NCBI GenBank assembly: GCA_030490835.1
Contig: CM059972.1
Coordinates: forward strand, 36,311,452-36,375,451
From: Annona cherimola
Lineage: Eukaryota > Streptophyta > Magnoliopsida > Magnoliales > Annonaceae
DNA: 64,000 nt
Direction of reading: 5' to 3'
Of the stretch, positions 35,679 to 48,325 are shown piece by piece (positions within the stretch are counted from its first letter, which is position 1; the number at the start of each line of letters is the position of its first letter). Below the pieces are notes generated by a model. That model was not told where the DNA came from and ran no database searches. It worked only from the letters and a program-made list of their open reading frames with translations. The position numbers and the translations under genes are program-made.

Positions 35679-36963
35679 TACCGATTTTGGTAGAATTGCA
35701 TCAGGTAACTGCTTTCCACTACGCAGCATGACTGCTTGGACCTGTTCTTTGCCTTTTTTTTTGGGTTTTGCTCGGTGTCACTCGGCAACGAACCATGAGG
35801 CCGATTATTCAGAGCTGAGGCCAGTTGGTCTATCTGTGCTTCCAAGTTTTTATTTGTTGTGATCTGGGATTGCATGAACTGCATAAAAAGGTTTTCCAAA
35901 TTAGATTTCTTCTCTTCTCGTTGTGGTGTATTGAATTGCATTGGTCTTGCTGGCTATTGCTGCGGGGGCTGCTGCGAGAATCCGAGTGGCTGATTTGGCC
36001 TCGTCTGATTGTTCCATGAGAAGTTGGAATGATTACTCCTGCCTGGGTTGTAGTTGTTTCCATATTGATTTGCTGGATTTCACTGAAAATTTCCCACGTA
36101 ATTAATGGCTCCGGATTGGAGGCACATTCATCACTAGGATGGCCGAATTCACTACACCACGTGCAAATATCTACTGCTATCGGTTGCTGTGGTGTAGACG
36201 CCCCTAGTGCACTGACGTTGGCTGGCCTGGACAAGGTCTGAATCTACCGGGATAAAGCGTCAATGTGGGCATTTATTGATGAAACTGCATCCAATTGAAG
36301 TAGACCCCCACTTCGGCTTCTATCAGATGGCAGTTGATAAGTATTGGCCGCCATGTTTTCGAGTAGGGCGTACGATTCTCGATAGCTTTTCCTCAGCAGA
36401 GAACCGTTTAAAGAAGAATCCACCATGTGTCGGGTGGAATCCTGGAGACAGTTATAGAAAATTTGTATTTGAACCCACGGTTGAATTCCATGATGCTGAC
36501 ATTTTTGGAGCTGGTCTTTGAAGTGATCCCACGCCTCTAATAGGGTCTCCTCTCCGTGTTTCTTGAACGAGACTATGTCCATTCTCAGTTTGGCTAGCTT
36601 GGCAGGCGGGAAATATTTCTCCAAGAATTTCTGAGCTAAGTCGTTCCATGTGTTGACAGAGTTTGGGGGCAAAGAGTTCGGCCACTCCGAAGCTCTATCC
36701 CGCAGAGAAAATGGAAAAGTTCGTAGCCGCATTGCCTCGTCGAAGACTCCGTTCTGTTTGAACATGTTCATAATCTGCAGGAAATTTCGTAGATGGCGGT
36801 GTGGGTCTTCAGATGCGAGCTCTCCGAACTGCCCAATGGATTGGAGCATCTGGAAAATCACGGGCTTGATCTCGAAATTGTTGGTGTCGATAGGAGGAGG
36901 TGTGATGCTAGTCTGAACTGTATTTTGGCTAAGCGCAATGAGATCCCAAATGGGTTGGTCCAA
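35678..36963 (-). pseudogene. gag: Ath1 gag, broken
   Basis: It starts MDQPIWDLIALSQN. The gag core spans 36963-36244 (FGELASEDPHRHLRNFLQI ... WPNSLPPNSVNTWNDLAQKF ... YFPPAKLAKLR), the usual Athila retrotransposon-gag pattern. A TAG at 36241-36243 interrupts the frame, which continues unshifted into a knuckle-like CTWCSEFGHPSDEC (near 36155-36115). After a frameshift near 36000, the coiled-coil tail (NLENLFMQFMQSQ ... LNNRPHGSLPSDTE) ends at 35678. The product would be the capsid precursor. It is inactive here. Confidence 0.88.
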
Positions 36964-37310
36964 ATCATCTTGAGGTGGATGATTTAGGATCTCGATCCTT
37001 TGGTTCCCCTATTGATTTCCGTGAACGTTCTCGTCCTGGTTCTCAATGCGCTCCATGGTATGCCGTTGACTCCTACCTTCCCTGCTCTTACGATGCCTTC
37101 TCAAATAAGTTTGTTCGGGTTCCGGATCAAAAGGAATAACAATCTCCTTTCCGGCTCTGCCTCGGCGCATGCAATACAAGATTAATCTGCAAAAACCAAT
37201 TCAATTGAACTAGCAGAAAAAATTCTAGACTAAAAGAAATTATGAAAATAAACTATTCTATAGAATTATACAAGAAAGCAATAAAACTAACAATAATCGG
37301 CTAAACAATT
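36964..37310 (-). other. Ath1 leader
   Basis: Sequence between PBS and gag start. It contains an arginine/acid-rich short frame but no supported gene; leader sequences of this kind are usual in Athila. Confidence 0.5.
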
Positions 37311-37327
37311 CTCCGGCAACGGCACCA
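37311..37327 (-). other. Ath1 primer-binding site
   Basis: Minus-strand TGGTGCCGTTGCCGGAG. Athila elements carry TGGCGCCGTTGCCGG-type sites; here one C is T. Confidence 0.82.
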
Positions 37328-37333
37328 AAAACT

Positions 37334-37595
37334 TGACAAGCTACGTATAGGTCAATTAAAATGCTCGCTATTTACGCAAGTATACGTGCCATGTCAAGTA
37401 ATAACGAGTGAGTAGAGTATCGTTCCCACGAGGAATTGTTAACCTGAATTATTAATTAGTTTAATTGCTTTCGATGGGTAGAAGATTCTGAATTTATGAA
37501 TTAAACTAAAGCTAACGACTGCACTAAGAAACCAGATTAGAGTTCACAGGACTGCAGGGATACTAGAAACGAGTTTAATAATCAGGGATGGCAGA
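37334..37595 (-). repeat. Ath1 5' LTR, 3'-terminal fragment
   Basis: About 260 bp to the right of the PBS, in the place of the LTR end (CTTGTCA next to the PBS on the minus strand). It is cut at 37596 by the Tk3 LTR end. No gene. Confidence 0.6.
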
Positions 37596-40500
37596 TGTGG
37601 CGCCCCAAACCCAAGCATCACATCTTGAGCCTTACCTCGAGATCGTATTGATTGGTAAACGTGATCAGGATTGTTGCCCTGTCACACGGCGGGTTTTAAC
37701 GGATATCCATCCAATTAAATATTTTTTTTCATAAGAGTTTAATTTCTCATATTTTCACCTCATGCAAATCTAAGTTATTTCCAACCAATCATCATATAAC
37801 AAAGCATGCTGATCAAAAACATTTCATCATTCTCATAAATCAGATGTCACTGCATGTATTAATTGTAGTCATCAACATAAACATCAAAATAATTTACATC
37901 CATTTCACATGAGTTTGTCATAACATAGAAGTGCTGAAGTTTTTTCCATAACTTTATCAAGCTTGCACTTGCTCCTTCGCCATATTCTTTTTTTCACCTG
38001 TCTTTGGGTTTGGAAAACAAAATCGTGAGTTGAAACTCAATAAGCAAGCTATTTATATTTCACAGGCAAATCATTTCAGGCAATATTTTTCATTTAAAAT
38101 CATCTTGGAAAGCACATTATATCTTTTCAAAAGGTATATCTTGAAAAAACATAAATCCTGTACCCATCACGAGTACGATATGCATAATACCATATAAAAC
38201 CATGAACATATTCTTCATATATCTCTTAAGATGGAAGCTAGCCAGGCGACCATCCGTCCTTGTCATCTCCCATTTCAGAGAGGGCGCCGCCGGCCTTGGG
38301 CCTATCTTAGCGACTTGGCCACACCAAGGGGGGACAATCGGTCCGCTTATACCCTTCAAGTGGACCTAGTACCTTGTGCACATGAACTTTTCATAAATCC
38401 ATCTTTAACATGCTAGCATGATTTTCACTAAGAAACTTGGAATCACAACATTTTTCATAACATTTATCAAAGGAAGTTTCCTAAAATCATATTGAAGTAA
38501 AAGCATCATTTCAATACAATTTAACTAAGGAATGTCCATCCTTAAATACTTCTAAAATATTTTCAATATTTACATCAAACAGTTAGTACAAAAATCACAT
38601 TTATTCAAAGCAATTTAGAAAAGCAAAAATCATTTAGAAAATTTATTTGCTTACCTGCGTTCCTTAGCTTTCCGACTCAGCCTTTTCTTTGCCTTTGCCT
38701 ACATGAGAATAGTATAATTTTTCATATATTTCTTTTCCTTGCATCTCATTTAGTTTTCCGACCCATTTTCATTAACATATATCATTCATTTGACTTCTCA
38801 AGTCATTATGCATACACTTAGCATATACTTGCACATTTCATTGGTTCATACACAACATATTCAATCCCATAAGTTGGGTAACCATTCAACCATATAATAA
38901 TCATCCAATAATTATTATTTATAGGTTCATTACCTTTCATGCATCATTTTCCACCTATTTTCCAAAATTTACACTTCGGTGCTCCTTTTAAGCACACGTC
39001 ATCGCCTTAAACTTCATAAATTAATATAGAAATTTGAAATTGATAATTATACACTCTAAAAAGATATATAATCATAAAATTTATCATATTTTCTTACATT
39101 TTTTCATAAAATCACATTACTTAAGTCATTCATCACTTATGTACATCTATCCTTCCACATATGCCCATTTGGCAACACATACATGATACATTTCATAAAA
39201 TTTTCCAAGTCAGAAATTTAATCCATTTTTTAGCATGATAATTATCCTTAATTACCACTGCAATTAGGGTATTTTTATGGAATGTAAATCCACTAATCAT
39301 AGGTTTCCAAAACAGCAACTTTGGAACCCATTTTTCACCCGTTTAACATGTCTTTTGTCTCATAACTCTAAACAGTTTATAAATCCGAATTTTCAGAAAT
39401 TAATCCCACTTTTCTTAATAAAAATATAGTTTATTAACACATATTTAACATTTATAAATTAATACCCCTCAAAACAGCAAGTTGTTTACCCGTTTCGGGA
39501 CCCGTTTGCACTCCATTTAGACATCGGTTCATAAAATCCATAAAAATCAGATTTGGGGCTTATCTTCCCAAATCCTTTTGGGTGTCATTAATACCTTAAA
39601 CCTAGGGTATTTTATCCTACATATATTTCATAAATCATGCAATCCCATTTTCATACCATTTTTAGCATCAAAATGAAGAAATCGGGTCATATTTATCACT
39701 TTGCATTCCATAGTTTCTAAAATTCATAACTTAAGCTTAAATCAACATATGTATTTCATTAAAACATGATTCATAACCCTAACATATCATTTATCCAAAA
39801 CAGCAACTTGTCATGGGAATTTAGATTTTATCAAGTTGAATTTTCAACTCAATACCCACTAAACTTCATTTCCACCTTCTAAAACATTAAAATTCATACA
39901 TGTAACTTAATACCCAATCCATACTTAATCAAAGGCATGTGGAATAATCATTTAGGAATTATTTAAGCGTCCATTTCATATTCAAAATCTTAGGGTTAAA
40001 AACTCAAAATGAAAAGCTTAAACTAACACAATCACTTACTTAGTTGATGCAAGTGAAACCCTAATCACTTGAGATGGATTTTTCTCCTCCAATTCCCTTT
40101 CTTTTTCCCTTCTTTTTTCTTCTATTTTCTTCTTCCTTTTCTGGCCAAAAGGGGGACATGAGCTTGCTGTTCTTTGGGGGAGAAATTCCAGCACTTAGAA
40201 AACTTCCAAGCCTCTCTACATGTGGACGTGAACCCCATTTTATAGAGCTGGATTTATCCAGCTGTGGGCCCCACTTTTGCTGTATTTATCCACATCATTC
40301 AATGCATGTTTATCCCCCTTATGTGCTGTAACCTCACAGCCTAGTAAAATATTTTTTTACCATTTTTGAAAATCCAAAAATCTGCTCAAATCTTGACCAT
40401 CCACCTGTCCAGCAAATCATGTCCATTGCTGCCTCCATTTTTTTATTTTTTTATAATCTTATTTTAAGGGTAAATCATACACCTAATTATCCTTTAATTC

Positions 40501-41368
40501 ATACATTAATTTGGCATGAAAAAAATTAACAAAAATGGCAGCAATCAGCACATATAATTGCACGTTATTTGCCTCTATATGCTGTCCACGTTTTCACCCC
40601 TCAATGCAACTGCATTTGATAATTATTTTTGCAGGGATTTTACATGATTGAATGCATATTCCAATGTCCCTACATGTCAGCTACATATGTGCATATTTTA
40701 TAAAATAAAAAATTAAAAAAAACAGTTGCTATAGCCCATGGACGTTCCCATCTTGCCACCTTACCTATGCCCATTTTGAGCTCTTCTAGCTCCATCATGG
40801 TGGACATTTATTGCTGGATAATGCTTGGATTTTTTATATAATTTTGCATAAAATACCCTGAAAATGAGTTTCATTTGACATAATTTTCCATTAAAACCAT
40901 GCATTTATTCCTAGCATTTAATGCATGGTACTCTTGAGGTACAAAAGTCAACTATGCATACCTTTTTCAATGCAGGTATTTCTCAACATGTTATGCTTAA
41001 TCTAAACCTTCCAAAATATATATCTCATAATTTCATTCAACTGTTTCAAATTTCATCTCAATCCGATTTTCCTATCTCAAGTTATAACCATTTAAAGTTA
41101 ACGGTTGGATTTGAGATATGATTAATAAATTATAAAATTAATTTCATCAAAGATTTTCATAACCCAATAATTCCATAGTATCAAGCCCAACATCATCAAC
41201 TTTCGTTTCAAATTTCACTTGAATTCGCCTTACAGGCGTTGAGTTATGAATTTTCTAGTGTTTTTCAACTAAACTTGACAATTATCACTTAAATTCCCAT
41301 AATTCATATTAAATAATGGAAAATGATCATCCACGATATATTGGTGTATTTTAATTATCAATAATTTT
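37596..41368 (-). repeat. Tk3 LTR, truncated at its 5' side
   Basis: It starts TGTGGCGCCCCAAACCCAAGC (the LTR 3' end read backwards) and matches the Tk2 5' LTR block by block. It stops near 41368, about 330 bases before the expected LTR start. No PBS lies left of 37596, so this is a 3' or solo LTR. An LTR-sense frame of 80 codons (38359-38117) resembles those at 24601-24302 and 45098-44820. Confidence 0.85.
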
Positions 41369-41466
41369 TAAGGCTCAGGATGTGACGCTCGGGTTTGGGG
41401 CGCCACAGAACTTGGTATCAAAGCATAGATTGGTAAATAGGCATGGAAAATTTCTCTCAATTTCTT
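41369..41466 (+). other. inverted scrap: Tk LTR end, PBS and leader
   Basis: From TAAGGCTCAGGATGTGACGC to GGGGCGCCACA (ending 41407) this is the plus-oriented 3' end of a Tk LTR. It is followed by TTGGTATCAAAGC (PBS at 41413-41424 with one mismatch) and a few tens of bases of leader nearly identical to that of Tk2. It joins the minus-strand Tk3 LTR on the left and minus-strand CopC gag on the right, a rearrangement junction on each side. Confidence 0.75.
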
Positions 41467-41803
41467 CATAGATAGATGTTAATGTATCCCATATCTCTTT
41501 TGCAGTTAAACAAGAGGATACTCTATCATATTCGGAAGCAGTAAGAGTACAAAATAGTGAATTCATAGCTTTAGCGTTGCTCTTAACAGTTTTTACTTCC
41601 TTATCAGTCCATTTGGAAACTCTTTCATCAATAGGCAAGGTTACACCATCTTGGATTGCAATCCAAAAGTCCATATCTGTAGCCATGATGAGTTGTTTCA
41701 TACGTAGTTTCCAATAGCCGAAATTTTTCCCATCAAACAATGGTAGCCTAGTAAAAGATTGGCCTTCGGCAAATGCGGGAACGGAAGTGGATTGGGATGC
41801 CAT
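41467..41803 (-). pseudogene. gag: CopC gag, first ~112 codons only
   Basis: It starts MASQSTSVPAFAEGQ, matching CopB gag, and runs through GYWKLRMKQLIMATDM and SEYDRVSSCLTAKEIWDTL to YEE. It then leaves the family sequence where the inverted Tk scrap begins. The rest of gag and all of pol are missing. The frame itself has no stop in this piece. Confidence 0.88.
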
Positions 41804-41837
41804 ATTAAAAGATCTCTTCGGTAAAACTCAAAGACCT

Positions 41838-41849
41838 GCTTTGATACCA
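41838..41849 (-). other. CopC primer-binding site
   Basis: Minus-strand TGGTATCAAAGC, one mismatch from the iMet PBS, two bases from the LTR. Confidence 0.82.
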
Positions 41850-41851
41850 CT

Positions 41852-43578
41852 TGTTGGTCCTGAGTTAATGGTAATTACCCAAGAGGGGAGGGGTGAATTG
41901 AGTGTTTAAAAATTTTAAACTTAAACAGAAATTTTACCCCGGTTTGGTCCAATCCCCATCAATGAAATAAAAGGAAAGAAATATGATACTGAGATCAAAA
42001 ATAAAAATCAACAAGAAAGAATTTATAGTGGTTCGGGCAACCCTCCCTACTCCACTCTTCCAAGCTCACACCTCTTGTGAGTTAGGTTCCACTATGTATT
42101 TCACAAATACAACTAGAGTCTCTGCTCTCTTCTAGATTCCAGCTCCAGGGGGCATCAATAATACACAACACAAGTAGGTGACAAGTTCCACTCCAATCAC
42201 ACACTACTTTGCTTACACTTGATCTTAGTTACTCAAACTAAATCAAGTTCAATACAATAAGAAAGAGTAAAAAAAATTTTCTACATGTTACTGATGTGTA
42301 GAGGCAGATTTGGCTCAGAGAAGAACTTATGAAGCAGACTTAATGATTCAGAGAGCAGCTCTTGGCAGTTTGAAAACAGAGTTCTTCTTCTAGATGTTGG
42401 CTTGATCACTTAATGCTCTTAGAGATGGGAGTTGTGCTCAATCAATGAATTCTCAGCTACCCTCCTCGTTCTTATTGAATGCCTTATATAAACGGTGAGG
42501 GAATCCGAACATTTGGAAGTAGGTGGTGCGCATTTAATGCACCAACGTTTGAAAAATTTCCGACTGTTGCGACCCAAGTCGCAGGTACAGTCGACTTCGG
42601 GTGCGACTTCGCCCAAGTCGCAGATGGAGTCGACTTCAGGTGCGACTTCGGCTGTCCGCAACTTCTTCAAGTTCCATTCTAGGTCGACTTGGTCCTCGAC
42701 TTGACCCAAGTCGTAGGTGAAGTCGACTTCGAGTGCGACTTCACTTTCTATGCTTGCTTGATGAACTTGAAATCTTTGGAGATGACTTTGATCACTTGAT
42801 TTTCTTCGTATTGATTGTTCTCCCATATATTTGTATGTCTAGGAACTTAGTATAATCATCCTAGCATGAAAACTTTAAGCGTTATATCTTGAAATCTTGA
42901 ATACTTGAATCTTGGAGTGCCTAATGATGTCCAACTGTGTGTTCTTAATTTGAATTGATGAATCCATGCAACTTTGTTTGCTTTGGACTTGATTTGATCT
43001 TCATTTGGCCTAAGTCAAATATCTGAGTCTACTTGATCTTCAATTTTACTCAAGTCGAGTATTGAGTGGATTTGGTTTGCGGCTTAGCTCTTCAAAACGC
43101 GTGCTATCAGTCTGAAGTCGAAGTAGGAGTCGACTTGGTCTGCGACTTCACCCAAGTTCCATGCGAAGTCGACTTGGGGTGCGACCTTGGCAGCTCTCGT
43201 CTCTGATTTCAACTCTGGAAAGAAAATCATGGTTGAAGTCGATGCTGGAGTTGACTTGGTCTGCGACTTCACCCAAGTCGCATGCGGAGTCGACTTCATT
43301 TGCGACTTCGGCAGCTTTGCTCCCCGATTTCGACGCTGGACGAAAAATGCCACTTGAAGTCACTGCAAGAGTCGACTTGGGGATCGACTTGGACTAAGTC
43401 GATGCCTGAGTCGACTTGGAGATTGACTTTACCTGTCATGCTTCGTTTTCTTCATTTTTATATCCTTTAATCATCTCACAAACATGTTAGTAACCAAAAC
43501 TTACTCAAATTAATTTCTTAATCATCAAAACATAGACTTGGCTTATTTTGTTATTAATTTCAATACATGTTTCCAACA
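41852..43578 (-). repeat. CopC 5' LTR
   Basis: 1727 bp, TGTTGG...CCAACA. A TATA-like TTATATAAGG lies on the minus strand near 42482-42491. GTCGAC-centred repeats occupy 42560-42740 and 43020-43430. Its right end abuts Tk4 protease sequence, so CopC inserted in Tk4. The other flank was lost, so no target duplication can be checked. Confidence 0.9.
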
Positions 43579-44329
<751 letters not shown>

Positions 44330-47300
44330 TGCGGCACCCCAAACCAAGCGTCACCTCCTGAGCCTTACCTCGGGATCGTATTGATTGGTAAATGTGATCA
44401 GGATTGTTGCCCTGTCACACGATGGGTTTTAACGGTGATTATCCGATTTAATATTTCCTCAAAAAAATTTAATTTCTCATGTTCCCATCTCAAACATATC
44501 TAAATCATTTCCAACTCATGCATAGCTAAGTCATGTCAATCCATTCAACATATATACATAGCATGATGTTCAAGCAACATTTCAGCATTTGCCTAAATCA
44601 GATGTCACTGTATGTATAAATCATAGTCATCAATATAATATATTCAAACAGTTTACATCTATTCAACATGGATTTTCTTCATAATATAAAAACTCTAAAG
44701 TTTTTCCATTGCCTCCTCAAGCTTGCACTTGCTCTTCCGCCATAACCTGTCCTTTACCTGTCTTTGGGTTTGGAAAACAAAATCGTGAGTCGAAACTCAA
44801 TAAGCAAGCTATTTGCATTTTACAGGCAAATTATTTCAGGCAACATTTTACATTTAAAAATCATATTGGAAAGCAACTTATACCTTATCAAAAGGTATAT
44901 CTCGGAAAACATAAATCCTGTACTTATCACAAGTACGATATGCATAATGCCATATGTAAACATGAACATAATCATCATAATTCCCTTAGGATGGAAGCTA
45001 GCCAGGCGACCATCTGTCCACGTTAACTCCCATTTCAGAGAGGGCGTCGCCGGCATTGGGCCTATTTTAAGCGACTTGGCCACACCAAGGGGGGACAATC
45101 GGTCCGCTTATACCCTTCAAGTGGACCTAGTACCCTGTTCACATGAACTTTTTCATAAATCCATCTTTAACATGCTAGCATGATTTTTCAATCAGAAACA
45201 TCGAATCACATCATTTTTCTATAACATTTATCAAAGGAAATTTCATAATATCACATTTGAAGTAAAAAGATCATTTCAACACCATTTTGCTAAGGGATGG
45301 TCATCTTTAAACATATTAGAAATAATTTCCACAATTTCATCAAACAAGTTAGAGAAAAAATTGCATTTATGTAAACAATTTAGAAAATAAAATTCATTTA
45401 GAAAATTTGCTTGCTTACCTGTGTCTCTTAGCTTTTCGATTCCGCTTTTTCTTTGCCTTTGCCTACATGAGAATAATATATTTTTTCATATAATTATTTT
45501 TCTCATATTTCATTTAGTTTTCCAACCCATTCCATTCACATATATCATTTATTTGACTTCACAAGTCATTATGCACATATATAGCACATTTTTACACATT
45601 TCTTTGGCTAACACATAACATATATAACCCCATACATAGGGTATCCATTCATCCACATAAAAATTCATTCAATAATTATCATTTATAGGTTTATTAACCT
45701 CTACTTGCCATTTATCCATTTTTTTTTCCAAAATACATGCATGGGTGTTTCTTCTATGCACATACCGTTGCCTTAGCTCCATAAATCAAGTCCAAAATTT
45801 TGGAATTAATATCATGAAATTTTAAACAGATATATAATCATGAAATTCATCTTATTTTCATGAATTTTTGCATAAAATCACTTTTCATAAGTCATTCATC
45901 ACTTATACACATTTATCCATTCACATATGCCCATTTGGCAACACATACATAATGTATTTCATAAAATTTTCTACCTCATAATTTAATCCATATTTCAGTG
46001 TGTTAATTACCCTTAATCACCACTGCATTTAAGGTATTTTTATGGGATTTAAATTCATTTACCATAGGTTTCCAAAACAGCACGTTTGGAACCCGTTTTT
46101 CACCCATTTAACGTGTCTTTTGACACATAACCCTAAGCAGTTTAATAAATCCGAATTTTCAGCAATAATTCCATTTTTACTAATCCAAATTTAGGGTATT
46201 AACACATGTTTAACATCCATAAATAAGTTTATCTCAAAATAGCAAGTTACTTACCCGTTTCGGGTTCCGTTTTCACTACATTTATACATCATTTCATAAA
46301 TCCATAAAAAATCAGATTTGAGTTTATTTTCCCAAATCCTTTTGAGCCTCAATAATACATTAACCCTAGGGTATTTTACCCTGACAAGAATTCACAAAAC
46401 ATGCAAACCTATTTCCATATGATTTTTAACATAGAAACGAAGAAATCGGGTCATATTTACCACTTTGCACTCCATATTTTCTAAAATTCATCATTTAAGC
46501 ACAAACCAACATACGTTTTGCATTAATACATGATTCATAACCTAATATCATCATCAAACCAAAACAACAACTTGTCATGGAGATTTAGGGGTTATCCACT
46601 TGAGTTTTCAACTCATATCATTGCAAACTTTATTTCCATCATCTAAATCATGAAAATTCATGCATACAATCTAACACCCATTCCATATTCAATAAAAGGC
46701 ATATTAAATCATCATTTTAAGGATTCTTTAAGCATCCCTTTCATATTCCCATTTTGGAGTTTAAAACTCAAAATAACTAATTCAAACCACACATATACTT
46801 GGTTCAGTGCTAACTCAAACCCTAACACTTGGAGATGATTTCCTTCTCAAATTTTCTTCCTTTCTTCTTGCTTTTCTTCCTTCTCTTGCTGGCCAAGAGG
46901 GAAGTGAGTTGCTGTTGTTGCTTGGAGTGAAAAATTTCAGCACTTAGGCAACTTTTCCAACCTCCTTTCAAATGGACATGCATGGGTTTATAAGCTAGAT
47001 TTTTTTCCAGCTGTGGGCCCCACATTTCCTGCATTTTCCACATCATTTAAATGCTCCCTTATCACCTTCATGTGTTGGCAACTTCCTAGGCAAGTAAAAT
47101 TGGGTTTTTACCATTTTTCAAAAATCAAAAACTGCTTTAATCCATGTCCGTCCAAGCTGCTCCCCAATCATGTCCTTTGCTGCCCATATTTTCCGGCAAT
47201 TTTTCCATTTTTTTCAACCCTAATTTAAGGGTAAATTATACACTTAATTACCATTTAATTTATGTATTAATTTGGTGTTAACAAAATTATCAAAATGGCA

Positions 47301-48314
47301 GCAAACACCCATATTTCTGCACATTAATTGCCCCATATGCTGTCCACTTTTTCACTCTCCTTTTCACCTATATTTTATAATTTTTATTGCTAGATATTGA
47401 CATGATTGAATGCATATCTTGGTGTCATTGCATCTCAGCTGCATATACACATATTTGAAAAATTAAAAATTCAAAAAGAAGCAACATAGCAGCCCCTTGG
47501 ATGTCCCCTTTTGCCACATTGCCTATGCTCACTTGAGCCTTTTGCAGCTTCATCATGATAAACATTTAATGGCTGGATAATTATTGTATTTTTGCATTTC
47601 ATATAAATATATAAAATACCCTAGAAATGGGCTGCATTTGACACCTCAACTCCCATTAAAACCATGCAATTATGCATTGTACTCTAGCATTAATTGTTGG
47701 ATACTTTTGAAGTGCATTAGTCAACCATGCTCACCTTTTTCAATACAGGTATTTTCCCAACATTTCAAGCTTAATTTAAGCCATCCAAAATAAATATCTC
47801 ATAATTTCATTCAACCGTTTCAAATTTCATCTCAATCCGCTTTTCCTAGCTCCTATTATAACCGTTTAAAGTTAACGGTTGAAATTGAGATATGATCAAT
47901 AAATCATAACTCTCATTTCATCAAAAATTTTCATAACCCAATAATTCCATAATACCAAGCCCAACATCATTAATTTCCATTTCAAATTTCACTTGAATCC
48001 GCCTTACAGGCGTTGAGTTATGAATTTTCTAGTGTTTTTCCATTAAACTTGTCAATAATCATATAAATTTCCATAATTCATATTAAATAATGGAAAATGA
48101 TTATCCATGATGTATTTGCACATTTAAATCAACAATAATTTATTCTAATTCCATTGTCTCATTTTAGCTCAAAATGATCAATCACAACATTATTGCTAAT
48201 CCTTAATCCTAATTGCAAAAATTAGCAAAATCACATAAATCATTCATAATTCAATAATTCATATATACATGATTAATGCATACATATGGGTTCTACATGG
48301 GTTAGCGTTTCACA
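44330..48314 (-). repeat. Tk LTR (minus), complete, ~3985 bp
   Basis: It starts TGCGGCACCCCAAACC (a decayed LTR 3' end) and ends GCGTTTCACA. Block order is the same as in the Tk2 and Tk3 LTRs. No PBS adjoins 44330; gag knuckle sequence abuts directly, so this LTR sits inside Tk4 gag as a solo or orphan LTR. No gag continues on the other side, where the Tk5 LTR follows after three bases. Confidence 0.87.
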
Positions 48315-48325
48315 ATATGTGAAAC
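48307..48325. repeat. 19-bp palindrome at head-to-head LTR junction
   Basis: GTTTCACA-ATA-TGTGAAAC: the start of the minus-strand LTR and the start of the Tk5 LTR face each other three bases apart. Confidence 0.9.

Larger units (their letters stand above)
33711..37595 (-). mobile_element. Ath1: Athila-like Ty3/gypsy fragment with gag and protease only
   Basis: On the minus strand the order is LTR end (37595-~37334), PBS, leader, gag, protease, about 250 bp of post-protease sequence, post-pol sequence, and the start of the 3' LTR, cut at 33711 by Tk2. No RT, RNase H or integrase motif is found between 35000 and 34400. It is either a non-autonomous derivative or a deleted copy. Both ends are truncated by neighbouring Tk LTRs. 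Confidence 0.85.
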
